Assembly: GCF_009720775.1 (NCBI RefSeq)
Contig: NZ_WNKW01000001.1
Coordinates: 1,426,001-1,490,000, forward strand
Direction of reading: 5' to 3'
Source: Pseudoduganella danionis
GTDB lineage: Bacteria > Pseudomonadota > Gammaproteobacteria > Burkholderiales > Burkholderiaceae_D
Length of the DNA: 64,000 nt
Shown one piece after another: positions 9,887-18,464 of this stretch (position 1 is the stretch's first letter; each line of letters begins with the position of its first letter). Under the pieces are notes generated by a model that was not told the origin of the DNA, made no database searches, and worked only from the letters and a program-made list of their open reading frames with translations. Made by a program: the position numbers and the translations under genes.

Positions 9887-10303
9887 ATGTGGCGCTGCGT
9901 GGTTTTGCTGGGGTTGATGTGCGTAACGGCAGTGCTGCAGGCCTGCCCGCTGGCCGAGGATCTGGTGCACCGCTACGGAATTTCTGCGATAGGTTTCGAG
10001 CGCGAGCTACCTGCGGCAGAAGTCGATTTTGGCAGGAACGATGAACGGGTGCTGCGGCTTCCTCTGAACGGACGCGGAGCTCTGCTCGACGGTTTCATTC
10101 ATCGGGCATACGTCGATACGCTGAGCAAGCAGGCATGGATACAGCGTTCCGGCGGCTATGCCGGGGTGTACGAATGGTATGGTCCCGTCAGCGTGGACTT
10201 GGGGCTATTGGCCGGCTGTGCTGATGCCAAGGCTCCGGCGCAGGGTGCAATGCTGGCAGGCGAGCCGAATACACGCCATGCGGGCAGCTATGTCCGCGAA
10301 TAG
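9887..10303 (+). CDS. Hypothetical exported protein
   Basis: A 138-aa product, first 20 residues a signal peptide (MWRCVVLLGLMCVTAVLQA), not recognised. The start at 9887 follows GGGAGAG at 7 nt. It lies 19 bp after the preceding exported hypothetical, so the two are likely cotranscribed. Two further cysteines (QACPL, AGCAD) could form a disulfide in the periplasm. Confidence 0.65.
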   Translation: MWRCVVLLGLMCVTAVLQACPLAEDLVHRYGISAIGFERELPAAEVDFGRNDERVLRLPLNGRGALLDGFIHRAYVDTLSKQAWIQRSGGYAGVYEWYGPVSVDLGLLAGCADAKAPAQGAMLAGEPNTRHAGSYVRE

Positions 10304-10778
10304 CCACCGTGGCAGCATGGGTGGGCGTGGACCGGCGAGCTGGCGGCGGCGCGGGCAGCTAGGCCAGTTGCTAATGCTGCTGGTCTGTCTCGGGCAGGTG
10401 CCGCTGCATGCGCAGGATAACGAACTGGGTAAGCTAAACGAGGCCCTGACGCTGTACCAGCAAAAGCAGTTTGCCGCCGCCTTTAAAATGTTCGCGCAAC
10501 TGGCGCGCGATGGCTTTCCCTATGCGCAGGCCATGCTGGGCAATATGTATCTGTACGGCGAAGGCGTAGCCGAAGACGATGGCAAGGCACTGTTATGGCT
10601 GCAACGTGCCGCACGGCGCAGCGACGATATGGCGCAGAACTGGCTCGGTATCATGTACGCATCGGGACGGGGCGTGCCGCAGGACAGCGCATTGGCGCGC
10701 CTCTGGTACGAACGCGCCGTTGCACAGGGCAGCGCGGTCGCCAGACTGTATCTGGAACGGCTGGCGCCCGCGCGCTAG
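10290..10778 (+). CDS. Sel1-repeat protein, exported
   Basis: About 162 aa if started at the ATG at 10290, which overlaps the previous stop by 14 bp; the ATG at 10317 is an alternative. A hydrophobic segment (LLMLLVCLGQVPLHA) is a likely signal peptide. The rest is two to three Sel1-like/TPR repeats (AQAMLGNMYLYGEGVAEDDG, AQNWLGIMYASGRGVPQD). Sel1 proteins act as helical scaffolds for protein-protein contacts, often at the envelope. Third gene of the exported set starting at 9244. Start uncertain, family confident. Confidence 0.75.
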   Translation: MSANSHRGSMGGRGPASWRRRGQLGQLLMLLVCLGQVPLHAQDNELGKLNEALTLYQQKQFAAAFKMFAQLARDGFPYAQAMLGNMYLYGEGVAEDDGKALLWLQRAARRSDDMAQNWLGIMYASGRGVPQDSALARLWYERAVAQGSAVARLYLERLAPAR

Positions 10779-10811
10779 CCGCTGGCGCGGCTAGCTGGCA
10801 GGGCAGGCCGC

Positions 10812-12071
10812 TTAGCGCAGGTTGCCCGTGTGGCCCACGGAGTAGCGGCCCGGCTGCGGCCAGACCACCAGACCGTGCGGCTCCTGGCCCACCTTGATCT
10901 GCTTGACGCTGCCGTCGGTAGTGTCGAAGCGATACACCACGTCGTCGAAGCGGCCCGAAAGCCACAGCGATTTGCCATCGGCGCTGACGTTGCCCATGTC
11001 AGGGCTGCCGCCGCCGGGTATCTGCCACTGTGCCACCACTTTTTCCGTGGCGAAGTCCACCACCGTCACGCTGCCGCGTACCTTGCGGCGACCGTGGATG
11101 CTGTGGGTGCCGCGGTTGGCCACGTAGAACTGCTTGCCGTCGCGGCTAGGGTAGATGCCGTGTGCGCCCAGACCGGTCGAGATGAAGCCGATTTCCTTGA
11201 AGGCGTCGCCATCGACGATGTGCACACCGTCCGCTTCCATGTCGGCGATGTAGAAGCGTTTGCCGTCCGGCGAAATGCGTATGTCCTGCGGCATGCCTTT
11301 CTTGGAGCTGCAGATTTCGCTGGCGAATGGCGCGTCCGATGGCGGCACATCCTTGAAGCGGGTGCTAGGCATGTTCAGTTTCAGATAGCCCAGTACCTTG
11401 CGTTCGACCAGATCGATCTTGGCGACGCTGCCTTCGAATTCGCAGGTGAACAGGGCGTAGCGGCCATCGATGGAGAAGTCGGCGTGGTTGATGCCGCCGC
11501 ACTTGGGCGCTTCGATCGAATACTGCATGGCCATGGTCTGCGGATCGCGGAAGTCCAGGCGGTGCTTGGCTTCGGCTACGACGATGGCGGATTTGCCGTC
11601 CGGCGTGAAGTACAGATTGTATGGATCGTCTACCGCGATTTCCTTGCCCGGTTTGCCGGTGCGCGGGTCGATCGGAGTCAGGCTGCCGATGTTGGTGCGT
11701 TCGGCATTGTTGGCCACCCACAGGGTGCGCAGGTCCCACGAGGGAATCACGTGCTGCGGTGCTTTGCCAACCTTGAACTTGTCCACCACTTTGAGAGTGA
11801 CGGGATCGATCACGGAGACGTCGTTGGAACGCAGATTGGGCACGTACACGCGTTCCAGATCGCCCTTGACGGCAGCGGAGATGAAGGCCGGGCCGTTGGT
11901 TTCGCTGTAGATGTTATTGCGGTTCACCACCGGCGGCATGCCCGGTACGGTGACGATGGCGGCAGCGGCTGGTGCAGCCGGCTTGTCATTGACTTTATCG
12001 GCGGCGACGACGGCGCCGGCGGCAGCCAGTGCAACGATGATTGCGGCACGCATGGTAGTTGGAGTGTTCAC
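10812..12071 (-). CDS. YVTN-type beta-propeller protein, exported
   Basis: A 419-aa exported seven-bladed propeller: repeated motifs such as VYVPNLRSNDVSVID, LWVANN, FYIADMEADGVHIVD and FYVANRGTHSIH are YVTN/YncE-like blades, each with a Ser/Asp-Val-Asp end. The start is GTG at 12071, one base after the creatininase stop and with GGA 6 nt upstream, so translation is coupled; an ATG at 12053 is the alternative. Residues 7-24 form the signal peptide. Such propellers bind redox cofactors, sugars or DNA in different families; no catalytic residues can be assigned here. It shares the transcript and the FNR-type site with the gene before it. Confidence 0.8.
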   Translation of the reverse strand: MNTPTTMRAAIIVALAAAGAVVAADKVNDKPAAPAAAAIVTVPGMPPVVNRNNIYSETNGPAFISAAVKGDLERVYVPNLRSNDVSVIDPVTLKVVDKFKVGKAPQHVIPSWDLRTLWVANNAERTNIGSLTPIDPRTGKPGKEIAVDDPYNLYFTPDGKSAIVVAEAKHRLDFRDPQTMAMQYSIEAPKCGGINHADFSIDGRYALFTCEFEGSVAKIDLVERKVLGYLKLNMPSTRFKDVPPSDAPFASEICSSKKGMPQDIRISPDGKRFYIADMEADGVHIVDGDAFKEIGFISTGLGAHGIYPSRDGKQFYVANRGTHSIHGRRKVRGSVTVVDFATEKVVAQWQIPGGGSPDMGNVSADGKSLWLSGRFDDVVYRFDTTDGSVKQIKVGQEPHGLVVWPQPGRYSVGHTGNLR

Positions 12072-12072
12072 A

Positions 12073-13053
12073 TTAGTTCCTATGGCTGGAGGTGGAGGCG
12101 CGCGATTCGCGCTCGTTTAAATAGTTACGTAAGCGGGTGACTGAACTGTCGACGATGCGCTGCAGGCCTAGCTGGCCCAGTTCGGCGCTGGCGCGGCGCG
12201 GGTCGCCCTGCACGCCATCGGCCGCTCCCGGCTTGGGCTGACGTGCCATGGCGTCGCTGCGTACCAGTGACTTGTCGACGGCCAGCGTCAGCGCGGTGTC
12301 GGCCAGTCCCGCATGGGTGCCGATTTCGGCTTCGCTATAGCCGCGGCTTTTCAGTTCGGCCACATAGGTGGACTGGGCGGCCTGATAGTAGTCGAGCAGC
12401 GCATAGGCACGGCAGCCTGCATCGGCGGCCCAGCTCTGATTGAGTTTCTGCGCTACCTTGCTCAGGTTCTTCTGGTAGCCGCCATGGTCGCCGATGAAAA
12501 TGACGTCGCGGAAGCCGTGCTGGCGCAGGCTGCGCGCCGTGGCTTCGAGCAGCGACTCGAAAGTGGCTTCCGGGATCGAGATGGTGCCGCTAAAACGCAT
12601 GTGGCCAGCCGGCGGCTTGATCTCGCCTTCCGGTACATAGGCGACGACGGGCGCGACGATGGTGTGGCCCAGTCTGAGGGCAATGTGCTGGGCCAGATAC
12701 AGCGCGCGCACATTGTGTTTGCCCAGCACCAGATAGGGGCCGCTCTGCTCCGTGCCGCCGACCGGGACGATGACGGTGGTACTGCCGGCCGCGATACGTT
12801 CGCGCAGTTCGCTGCTGCTCAGTTGTTCCAGCGTGACGCTGGCCAGCATCGCCGGTGTGGCGGAACTGAGCGCTGGCGCGGGCGGCAGGCTGCCGGCGGG
12901 CGTGGCCTGCACCGTCATGGCGGCAAATGCCAGGCTCAGGCCTGCGGCCAGTTGCAAAGTGCGGCTGCAAACAGCCTTAGCCTGCCGGCGGTTCAGGGCG
13001 GGCAGGCGGGAATTCGGGACGTGACGGGCTTGCTGGTTCAAGCGTTGTTTCAT
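12073..13053 (-). CDS. Creatininase-family protein, exported, with altered metal-ligand motif
   Basis: A 326-aa product with a signal-peptide-like segment (residues about 33-50, TLQLAAGLSLAFAAMTVQA) and then a creatininase fold: IVPVGGTEQSGPYL (94-108), HMRFSGTISIPE, FIGDHGGYQKN (187-196) and THAGLADTALTL. Canonical family members have E-Q-H-G, a following T/S-D, G-H-G-G-N and H-A-G-E. Here E102 and H190 remain, but the EQH His is Ser104, the Asp position is His113 and HAGE is HAGL. It may bind metal differently or be non-amidohydrolase. Periplasmic location is unusual for the family, whose known members (creatininase, MftE) are cytoplasmic. It pairs with the YVTN propeller downstream. Confidence 0.8.
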   Translation of the reverse strand: MKQRLNQQARHVPNSRLPALNRRQAKAVCSRTLQLAAGLSLAFAAMTVQATPAGSLPPAPALSSATPAMLASVTLEQLSSSELRERIAAGSTTVIVPVGGTEQSGPYLVLGKHNVRALYLAQHIALRLGHTIVAPVVAYVPEGEIKPPAGHMRFSGTISIPEATFESLLEATARSLRQHGFRDVIFIGDHGGYQKNLSKVAQKLNQSWAADAGCRAYALLDYYQAAQSTYVAELKSRGYSEAEIGTHAGLADTALTLAVDKSLVRSDAMARQPKPGAADGVQGDPRRASAELGQLGLQRIVDSSVTRLRNYLNERESRASTSSHRN

Positions 13054-13159
13054 GGTGCGGTGGTGGTGGGGAACTGCCCCCGTTGTGCGCTACTGTTTTC
13101 TCACTGCGCCGTGTGCGTCAGACGGTGCCCAGTGTCGCTGTTTTGGGGTGTCCAGTTCA

Positions 13160-13173
13160 TTGATGTGGATCAA
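13160..13173. promoter_or_regulatory. Perfect FNR/Anr box
   Basis: TTGATGTGGATCAA matches the FNR consensus TTGAT-N4-ATCAA exactly. It lies 107 bp upstream of the creatininase start (minus strand); the only other neighbour, the CocE-type gene, ends at 13310 and does not read towards it. An FNR site centred at -41.5 would place the transcription start near 13125. No convincing -10 is visible, so the exact promoter is inferred. The rest of the 13054-13309 gap shows no gene. Confidence 0.7.
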
Positions 13174-13309
13174 ATATTTCTGTATTGCTCGCAGCATACA
13201 GCGAGTCGCGCCATAAGGGGAGGCTGCTGGCGTACCGTGCGCATACTTGGGCGGAAGCGGAGGCGGGGCCGGAGCGGGCAGGCTGGCTGCCGTTCCGGCG
13301 GGAATGGGC

Positions 13310-15262
13310 TTATTTGCCCAGTACTTGTACTTCGATGCCGGAGTACATCGAAGGCGCGTGGTAGATGCGCTGGGTGGCTTTGCGGAAGTCTTCCCGCTTG
13401 GCCTTTGGAATGTCGACAAAAGTCTGCGGATTCAGGTCCACCAGCGGGAACCATGAACTCTGGATCTGCACCATGATGCGGTGGCCACGGCGGAAGGTGT
13501 GGTTGACATCGCTCATGCTGAAGTTGATGGCCTCTACCTTGCCCGGCGTGAAGGGCTGCGCCGTTTCGTAGCCGTTGCGGAATTTGCCGCGCAGCGGATC
13601 ACCGCGCACCAGTTGCTGGAAGCCGGCCATGGTCAGCGCCGGTTTCGGCACGTCGTTGGGGCGCGCTGCGCCATCGTCGCTGTGCGGATACTCGGCCGGA
13701 TAGACGTCTATCAGTTTGACGATCCAGTCGGCATCGGTGCCCGTGGTGGAGACAAACAGGCGCGGCTTGATGGGGCCGGCCAGCGTGACATCCTCTTCCA
13801 GAATCTCGCTGCGGTAGGTCAGCACGTCGGGACGCGAGGCGGCAAAGCGCTGGTCGCCCACCATGTATTCCTTGGGCACACCCTGAGCCGGATAGGCCGT
13901 GTAGGGCACGGGCTTGAGCGGGTCGGCCACGTATTCGTCGAACTCGGCACCGGCGGCCGGCTGAGTCCAGCCCAGCTTGCCGTCCGGCGCCAGATACAGG
14001 GTGCGGGTTTTGGCCTGCTGGGGCGGCCATGCAGGGTAGTTGCGCCACACATTGCTGCCCGTCTCGAAGGCATAGACTTCGGCCACGCCCTTGTTGTTCT
14101 TGCCTTTCAGATGCTGTTCGAAGAACGGGTACAGGATGTTGCTGCGGAAGTAGGCGCCCGTCTTGGCATCGAATTTCACATAGCCGAGGCTCTGGCCATC
14201 GGCGCGGTTCCAGGCGCCGTGCGACCACGGCCCCATCACCAGACCGCTGTAGATGGCGGGGTTGTTGCGCTTGATGGCGCTATACGTGCTGAGCGGCCCT
14301 TGCAGGTCTTCCGCGTCATACCAGCCGCCCACGGTGAGCACGGCTGCCTTGATGTTTTTCAGGTGCGGCACGATGTCGCGCTGCTTCCAGAACTCGTCAT
14401 AGGTACTGTGTTCGATGGTGGGCATCAGCAGCGCGCGCTGGGTGGGGCTCAGGGTGGCCGTGATATTCGACAGGGTCAGATGCTTGAGGAAGAAATCGTA
14501 GCCATCCGCCTCGCCATAGTCGAAGCGCTCCCAGGTCTTGGGCAGCGGAGTGGGGTTGGGGGCTTCCACAAACGCCGAATAGAAATCGAAGTTGGCCGCC
14601 AGCATGAAGGCGCCGCCATGGTAGGAGTCGTCATTCATGTACAGATTGGTGACGGGCGCCTGCGGCGAGGCAGCTTTGATGGCCGGATGGGAATCGATGA
14701 TGCTGGCCGAAGTGTAGAAGCCGGGATAGGAGGTGCCCAGTATGCCGACTTTGCCATTGTGGTTGGCTACGTTTTTCAGCAGCCATTCCACCGTATCGTG
14801 CATGTCCTGGCTTTCATTGCCCTGGCCGGCGGCACGCTGGCTGGCCGCGTGCGGGGTCATTTCCACCCATTTGCCTTCCGACATGTAGCGCCCGCGTACA
14901 TCCTGCTTGACGAAGATGTAGCCGCTGTCCTCGAACTCCTGGGCCGGGCCGATGTGCTCGGGGTAGTAGTCCACGCCGTAGTGCAGCTGGCCGTCGGCCT
15001 GCACGCCGGCGCTATACGGCGTGCGCTGGATCAGGAAGGGATAGGTTTTGCTGGCATCCTTGGGCACGTAGACGGCCGTGAACAGGCGTACGCCATCGCG
15101 CATGGGGATGCGGAATTCGTATTTGGTGTAGTGCTCGCGCAGGCTGTAGCGTGGCGCAGCGGCATCGGCTGCGGCAGCAGCGGCGGGTAGCTGTGCCAGC
15201 GCGAGGCCTAGCGCGAGCGAGAGTGTCAGGGTGGTCAGCAGGGGGCGGGCGCGCAGTGTCAT
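13310..15262 (-). CDS. CocE/NonD-type alpha/beta hydrolase (X-Pro dipeptidyl-peptidase S15 family), exported
   Basis: A 650-aa product with an Ala-rich signal peptide (to about residue 33). The S15/CocE hydrolase core shows IPMRDGVRLFTAVYVP, the oxyanion region QDVRGRYMSEG and nucleophile elbow GTSYPG. An alpha-helical cap follows, and then a C-terminal jelly-roll domain ending in HRIMVQIQSSWFPLVD. Members include cocaine esterase, glutaryl-7-ACA acylase and alpha-amino-acid ester hydrolase. The exact substrate cannot be read from sequence. Secretion and the loop pattern suggest an alpha-amino-acid ester hydrolase or peptidase. Stand-alone gene; length normal for the branch. Confidence 0.85.
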   Translation of the reverse strand: MTLRARPLLTTLTLSLALGLALAQLPAAAAAADAAAPRYSLREHYTKYEFRIPMRDGVRLFTAVYVPKDASKTYPFLIQRTPYSAGVQADGQLHYGVDYYPEHIGPAQEFEDSGYIFVKQDVRGRYMSEGKWVEMTPHAASQRAAGQGNESQDMHDTVEWLLKNVANHNGKVGILGTSYPGFYTSASIIDSHPAIKAASPQAPVTNLYMNDDSYHGGAFMLAANFDFYSAFVEAPNPTPLPKTWERFDYGEADGYDFFLKHLTLSNITATLSPTQRALLMPTIEHSTYDEFWKQRDIVPHLKNIKAAVLTVGGWYDAEDLQGPLSTYSAIKRNNPAIYSGLVMGPWSHGAWNRADGQSLGYVKFDAKTGAYFRSNILYPFFEQHLKGKNNKGVAEVYAFETGSNVWRNYPAWPPQQAKTRTLYLAPDGKLGWTQPAAGAEFDEYVADPLKPVPYTAYPAQGVPKEYMVGDQRFAASRPDVLTYRSEILEEDVTLAGPIKPRLFVSTTGTDADWIVKLIDVYPAEYPHSDDGAARPNDVPKPALTMAGFQQLVRGDPLRGKFRNGYETAQPFTPGKVEAINFSMSDVNHTFRRGHRIMVQIQSSWFPLVDLNPQTFVDIPKAKREDFRKATQRIYHAPSMYSGIEVQVLGK

Positions 15263-15306
15263 GGGTTCCTTGCGTCAAGTAAGGCGAACCCGACTAGTGT
15301 AATCGC

Positions 15307-15422
15307 AGTGGATAACTTTGACTGCGAAATTTTTACGCAGCGAGATTTTTCCTTTTGAAAACAGCGAGTTATTCTGGTCGGGTTGGCTTTGTTAACAGCC
15401 TTATCCACAGAATTTGTTAACA
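15307..15422. promoter_or_regulatory. DnaA-box pair and repeated TTTGTTAACA in AT-rich intergenic region
   Basis: A perfect DnaA box TTATCCACA lies at 15401-15409. A one-mismatch inverse box AGTGGATAA lies at 15307-15315. The 10-mer TTTGTTAACA occurs at 15388-15397 and 15413-15422, flanking the perfect box. The 169-bp gap between the CocE-type gene (start 15262) and the aldehyde dehydrogenase (stop 15432) is clearly AT-richer than its neighbours. Binding is inferred. Confidence 0.45.
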
Positions 15423-15431
15423 ACCGGCCGA

Positions 15432-16865
15432 TTACAGTTTCGGCAGACGCAGCGTATCGACCACCAGCCGGATCAGGCGCTGGCGCGCCGCCGTGTAGGG
15501 TGGGAAGAACAGCTTGATCAGCATCAGCGGGGTCGCGCGCAGCACGGCGCGTTCGTGCGACATGGCTTTGAAGCCGTATTCGCCGTGTGCACTGCCTATG
15601 CCGGAATTATTGACGCCGCCGAAGGGTAGGTTGCCATGGGCAAAATGCGCCACGCAGTGATTGATGCATACGCCGCCCGAGCTGGTCTGCGCGACGATCT
15701 GGCGGATCTGTTCTTTGTGCGTGCTCCAGACATACAGGGCCAGCGGCTTGGGCGCGGCATTGATGCTGGCGATGACCTGATCAATGTCGTCATAGGCGAT
15801 GATGGGCAACAGCGGACCAAAGATTTCTTCCGACATGATGTTGGCATCGGCCGGAATATCTTCCAGCAGGGTAGGCGCCACATAGCACTGGTCCAGATCC
15901 GTCAGCCCGCCCGTGCTCAGCACGGCGCCGCGCTGTAGCGCATCGGTCAGCAGGCCGGCCACGCGTTCCGTGTGGCGGCGGTTGACGATGCGGGTCAGGT
16001 CGGGATTGTTCAGACGTGCACTGCCATCAGCGCCGTAGCGCTGCTGCAGGACGTTGCGGCAGGCTTGCACGAAGGCGCTCTTCACGCTGGCATGGACGTA
16101 GACGTGGTCGGGCGCCACGCAGGTCTGGCCGTTGTTGAGGAATTTGCCCCACATCAGGGTTTCGGCGGCCAGCGTCAGGTTGGCGCTGGCATCGACGATG
16201 GTAGGCGATTTGCCGCCCAGTTCCAGCGTGACGCTGCTCAGGTGGCGCGCGGCGGCAGCCATGACCAGCTTGCCCACGGCCGGCGAGCCGGTGAAGAAAA
16301 TGTGGTCGAACGGCAGATCGAGCAGGGCCTGTGCGGTTGGCTGGCTGCCTTCGAACAGGGCGACTTCTTCCTGCGGGAAAATGTCGGCAATGATGCGTGC
16401 CATCAGGGCCGAGACGGCGGGCGTCATTTCGGACGGTTTGATCATGGCCGTGTTGCCGGCAGCGAGTGCGGAGACCAGCGGGCCGAAGCACAGGCTTAGC
16501 GGGTAGTTCCACGGCGCGATGATCAGCACGCGGCCGCGCGGCTGGTATTCTACCGAGGCACGCGTGCCCAGCATGGTGCTGGTGGGCCAGTGGCCGCGCG
16601 GTTTCATCCAGCGCTTGAGCGAACCGAGTGCGTGGCGGATTTCGTCCATCACGGGCAGGAATTCGGATGCTTCCACCTCGGCCGGCGATTTGCGGTAATC
16701 GGCCGCAAACGCCGTGTAGAACGCTTCCCGCTGGGCCATCATGGCGTCGCGCAGGCGCGTCAGGCGGGCCTTGCGTTCGGCTAGCGTGGACAGGCGCCAG
16801 CGCAGGGCGGTGGCTTGTTGTGCTGCAAAAGTGCGCTGGATCAAACTTACGTCGGCTTCCGTCAT
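15432..16865 (-). CDS. Aldehyde dehydrogenase, coniferyl-aldehyde dehydrogenase type
   Basis: NAD(P)-dependent aldehyde oxidation; cytoplasmic. The 477-aa protein lacks the N-terminal extension of class 1/2 enzymes and matches the class 3-like CalB group. Catalytic Cys249 is in NNGQTCVAPD and general base Glu215 in LELGGKSP; PWNYPLSL and FFTGSPAVGK form the Rossmann nucleotide site. The C-terminus contains a hydrophobic, basic stretch (MLIKLFFPPYTAARQRLIRL) that may touch the membrane, as in fatty-aldehyde dehydrogenases. It could act on coniferyl or long-chain aldehydes; the name is by family resemblance only. Confidence 0.87.
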   Translation of the reverse strand: MTEADVSLIQRTFAAQQATALRWRLSTLAERKARLTRLRDAMMAQREAFYTAFAADYRKSPAEVEASEFLPVMDEIRHALGSLKRWMKPRGHWPTSTMLGTRASVEYQPRGRVLIIAPWNYPLSLCFGPLVSALAAGNTAMIKPSEMTPAVSALMARIIADIFPQEEVALFEGSQPTAQALLDLPFDHIFFTGSPAVGKLVMAAAARHLSSVTLELGGKSPTIVDASANLTLAAETLMWGKFLNNGQTCVAPDHVYVHASVKSAFVQACRNVLQQRYGADGSARLNNPDLTRIVNRRHTERVAGLLTDALQRGAVLSTGGLTDLDQCYVAPTLLEDIPADANIMSEEIFGPLLPIIAYDDIDQVIASINAAPKPLALYVWSTHKEQIRQIVAQTSSGGVCINHCVAHFAHGNLPFGGVNNSGIGSAHGEYGFKAMSHERAVLRATPLMLIKLFFPPYTAARQRLIRLVVDTLRLPKL

Positions 16866-16982
16866 GCTGGCAGTCTCCCATATTTTTTATGGAAGTCATT
16901 ATTGCTGCATTTTCAATACCGAGCAAGCGCTTGATTTTCTGAATGGCAAGCGTAAGTTTGCCATCACGGTCGTCAGTGCAGA

Positions 16983-17726
16983 TTATTGTGCCGTACGGCG
17001 CGGTGGTCGGAAATGGTCGAGTATGGCCTGGATACGCCCGCGCTTTTTGAGTGACTGGAGGGCGTGGTCCAAAGTTGCGAGGCTGAGCTTGCCCTGTGCC
17101 GGCAGGGCACAATAGGTGTCGAAGCTCCACACGGTGTAGGTGAGCGGATTCAGGGCCGCCCGTTCCGGATGTACTTTGCGCTGGTAGTCGTAATACAGGC
17201 TGTTGGTGATCATGTAGGTGAAGCGTTTGCGCAACAGTTTGGCCAGATTCTGGTCGTTATTGGCGGCATCGTCACGGGTGAATTCATCGTCCAACGGCTG
17301 CTCCACGTGGGGATAACGGTAGCCGAGGATGGTGCCGACGCGCTGGCGGCGCAATTCGTAGATGCTGCGGATGGCCGCCGTATCGCGCCGTGTGGCGACG
17401 ATTTCATGGTTGGCAAAGACGGTTTCCGACCATTGCCAGTCCTTGCCGTCCAGCCATTCGGGACGCATATCGCACACCACATCGGCCTTGCCATCGCGCA
17501 GCGGTGCTTCCAGCCGCTTGCGCGGCACTAGCAGGTAGCGCGCGCTCAGGCCCAGTTCCTGCGCCAGTGCGTCGCCCAAGGCCTTGATCAGGCCGCCGGT
17601 CAGCTGGCCTTGCTGGAACTCTGTGTGGGGCATGGCGGTCCCGGTAGAAACGACAAACACCAGCTCACCGCCTTGGGCTGGGCCAAGGCAACAGACGGTG
17701 ACGAATAGTAAGAAAAGCCGTTTCAT
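16983..17726 (-). CDS. Periplasmic solute-binding protein, family 3
   Basis: A 247-aa product. The ATG at 17726 opens a clear signal peptide (MKRLFLLFVTVCCLGPAQG); the frame extends back to 17798 but that would bury the signal. Mature protein: two-lobed SBP_bac_3 layout, with LTGGLIKALGDALAQELGL near the first lobe hinge and RIQAILDHFRPP at the end. No permease or ATPase gene is adjacent. Orphan proteins of this kind are common in Oxalobacteraceae and their ligands are unknown. The reading of family membership is moderately sure; the function is open. Confidence 0.75.
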   Translation of the reverse strand: MKRLFLLFVTVCCLGPAQGGELVFVVSTGTAMPHTEFQQGQLTGGLIKALGDALAQELGLSARYLLVPRKRLEAPLRDGKADVVCDMRPEWLDGKDWQWSETVFANHEIVATRRDTAAIRSIYELRRQRVGTILGYRYPHVEQPLDDEFTRDDAANNDQNLAKLLRKRFTYMITNSLYYDYQRKVHPERAALNPLTYTVWSFDTYCALPAQGKLSLATLDHALQSLKKRGRIQAILDHFRPPRRTAQ

Positions 17727-17796
17727 ATGGGTATCATACTCGTAGTCGTACCGGTGGCGGTTTCGGCTGATCATATTTGCTTGAGAGGATGAGTAC

Positions 17797-18453
17797 ATGC
17801 ACGACAGCTACTTTTACCAGCCTGCGCACGGCCATGGCTTGCCGCACGATCCGTTCAACGCCATCATCGGCCCCCGTCCGATAGGCTGGATTTCCACGCT
17901 GGGGGCTGATGGCGTACGCAATCTGGCGCCCTACAGTTTTTTCAATGCCTTCAATTACACGCCGCCGCTGATCGGTTTTTCCAGTCTGGGGCGCAAGGAT
18001 ACGCTGCGGAATATCGAGCACAGCGGTGAATTCGTGTGGAATCTGGCCACCCGTCCGCTGGCCGAGGCCATGAACCTGAGCTGCGCCGCAGCGCCGCCGG
18101 AAGTGGATGAGTTTGGGCTGGCTGGCGTCACGCCGCTGGCGTCACAACTGGTGCAGCCGCCCCGCGTGGCCGAAAGTCCGGTCGCGTTCGAGTGCCGCTG
18201 CAGCCAGATCGTGCGGCTCAAAACGGCGGCCGGACAGGACACCGACGCCTGGCTGATACTGGGGGAGGTGGTAGGCGTGCATATCGCCCGGGCCTTGCTC
18301 AAGGATGGCGTGTATGACACGTCCGGTTCGCAGACCATCTTGCGCGGTGGCGGCCCGGCCGATTATTTTGAGATCCAGCCCGACAGCCTGTTCCGCATGG
18401 CGCGGCCGGAATATCCGCTGCCGGCGGGCGCCGGCGGCGGATCAGACAGCTAG
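17797..18453 (+). CDS. Flavin reductase-like FMN-binding protein
   Basis: A 218-aa flavin reductase-like domain protein (DIM6/NTAB type). Typical motifs: IIGPRPIGWISTLGADGVRN, NLAPYSFFNAFNYTPPLIGF and KDTLRNI, which bind the FMN phosphate and isoalloxazine. It would reduce flavin with NAD(P)H or use bound FMN; the physiological partner is unknown. The start at 17797 has GAGGA 7 nt before it. It reads away from the solute-binding protein across a 70-bp gap and converges with the asparaginase gene. Confidence 0.88.
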   Translation: MHDSYFYQPAHGHGLPHDPFNAIIGPRPIGWISTLGADGVRNLAPYSFFNAFNYTPPLIGFSSLGRKDTLRNIEHSGEFVWNLATRPLAEAMNLSCAAAPPEVDEFGLAGVTPLASQLVQPPRVAESPVAFECRCSQIVRLKTAAGQDTDAWLILGEVVGVHIARALLKDGVYDTSGSQTILRGGGPADYFEIQPDSLFRMARPEYPLPAGAGGGSDS

Positions 18454-18464
18454 TTACTGCAGCA

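Noticed and set aside
13481..15190. 569-codon plus-strand frame inside the CocE-type hydrolase
   Set aside because: Antisense shadow of a gene with a clear nucleophile elbow and signal peptide.
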